Shown here piece by piece: positions 60,791-64,000 of a DNA stretch of 64,000 bases. The stretch comes from Solibacillus silvestris (GTDB taxonomy: Bacteria; Bacillota; Bacilli; Bacillales_A; Planococcaceae): positions 3,488,501 to 3,552,500 of the forward strand of contig CP014609.1 in the NCBI GenBank assembly GCA_001586195.1, given 5' to 3'. Made by a program: the position numbers and the translations under genes. Each line of letters starts with the position of its first letter. Within the stretch, counting starts at the first letter, position 1. The notes beneath the pieces are model-generated. The model searched no databases. It saw only the letters and a program-made list of their open reading frames with translations, and was not told the DNA's origin.

Positions 60791-60907
60791 AGCGAAGCGA
60801 CGTCCTACTCTCACAGGGGGAAGCCCCCAACTACCATCGGCGCTAAAGAGCTTAACTTCCGTGTTCGGTATGGGAACGGGTGTGACCTCTTTGCCATCAT
60901 CACTTCA
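60791..60907 (-). rRNA. rrf: 5S ribosomal RNA
   Basis: The minus strand shows GAGGTCACACCCGTTCCCAT, CGAACACGGAAGTTAAGCTC and GCGCCGATGGTAGTTGGGGG, the conserved Bacillus 5S core; ends are set by pairing GAAGTGA with TCGCTTC and are approximate. Confidence 0.97.
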
Positions 60908-60991
60908 CTATAATGGCTTTTAATAAGCCTATGTAAAAGAAATTTCATTCTTTCAAAACTGGATAAACGTTTCATTGAATTTGTGCAATAA

Positions 60992-63923
<2,932 letters not shown>

Positions 63924-64000
63924 AAAAGTTAACACTTAGATCAGAGATCTAAGATTTAAGTTTACACGTCAATTGCTTGACTTGTTTAAAAATCTATAAA
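63924..64000 (-). other. 16S-23S internal spacer (partial)
   Basis: AT-rich spacer with a TTAGATC-AGAGATCTAA dyad used for rRNA processing stems. No tRNA is seen in this 77-base portion. Confidence 0.6.

Overview
The window is a low-GC Gram-positive (Bacillales) chromosome segment, most like Planococcaceae such as Solibacillus or Lysinibacillus. The evidence is the gene order cdaA-cdaR-glmM-glmS, a sigW-rsiW pair, a glmS ribozyme leader, SLH-domain surface proteins, an EF-G-binding FusB-like protein, and tRNA and rRNA genes of Bacillus type. A near-consensus parS site and the rrn/tRNA/glmS cluster suggest the segment lies on the origin-proximal part of the chromosome. Species assignment is an inference from protein resemblance only.

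Layout. 1-40 kb is ordinary accessory and housekeeping gene content: a partial SLH protein, a MerR-ABC exporter pair, PadR with a HAAS/DUF4097 protein, a PAS-GGDEF-EAL protein, a GNAT gene behind what looks like a classical translational attenuator, three M20D amidohydrolases, signal peptidase I, a NorB-like efflux pump, a Rsp-like AraC regulator, LysR/EamA and LysR/TauE pairs, a peptide-ligase type ATP-grasp operon with a lipoprotein, a ZIP transporter and an FtsX-type ABC pair. Two small genes at 15.0-16.8 kb are frameshifted.

40,430-48,199 is a 7,770-bp Tn7-like element inserted in the glmS transcription terminator. It has a perfect 5-bp target duplication, TGT...ACA ends and repeated end sites. 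It carries TnsD/TniQ and a C-terminally short TnsA, but tnsB and tnsC are absent. Its cargo is a PD-(D/E)xK-like protein, an XRE regulator, a two-gene unit of an unknown protein plus a ClpB-like AAA+ ATPase, and a promoter / structured-RNA-repeat / terminator / possible-RNase locus that has the layout of a type III toxin-antitoxin system. The element also carries its own near-copy of the glmS terminator, with a -10 box in the hairpin loop.

48-58 kb is the conserved cell-envelope block, all on the minus strand: glmS with ribozyme, a DJ-1/PfpI protein, glmM, cdaR, cdaA, rsiW, sigW with an autoregulatory sigma-W promoter, and arginase. 57.6-58.4 kb is a six-tRNA operon (in transcription order Asn-Glu-Val-Tyr-Gln-Lys). 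A lipoprotein hydrolase and the FusB-like protein follow. 60.8-63.9 kb is the 5S and 23S rRNA end of an rrn operon, also on the minus strand, with 16S beyond the window.
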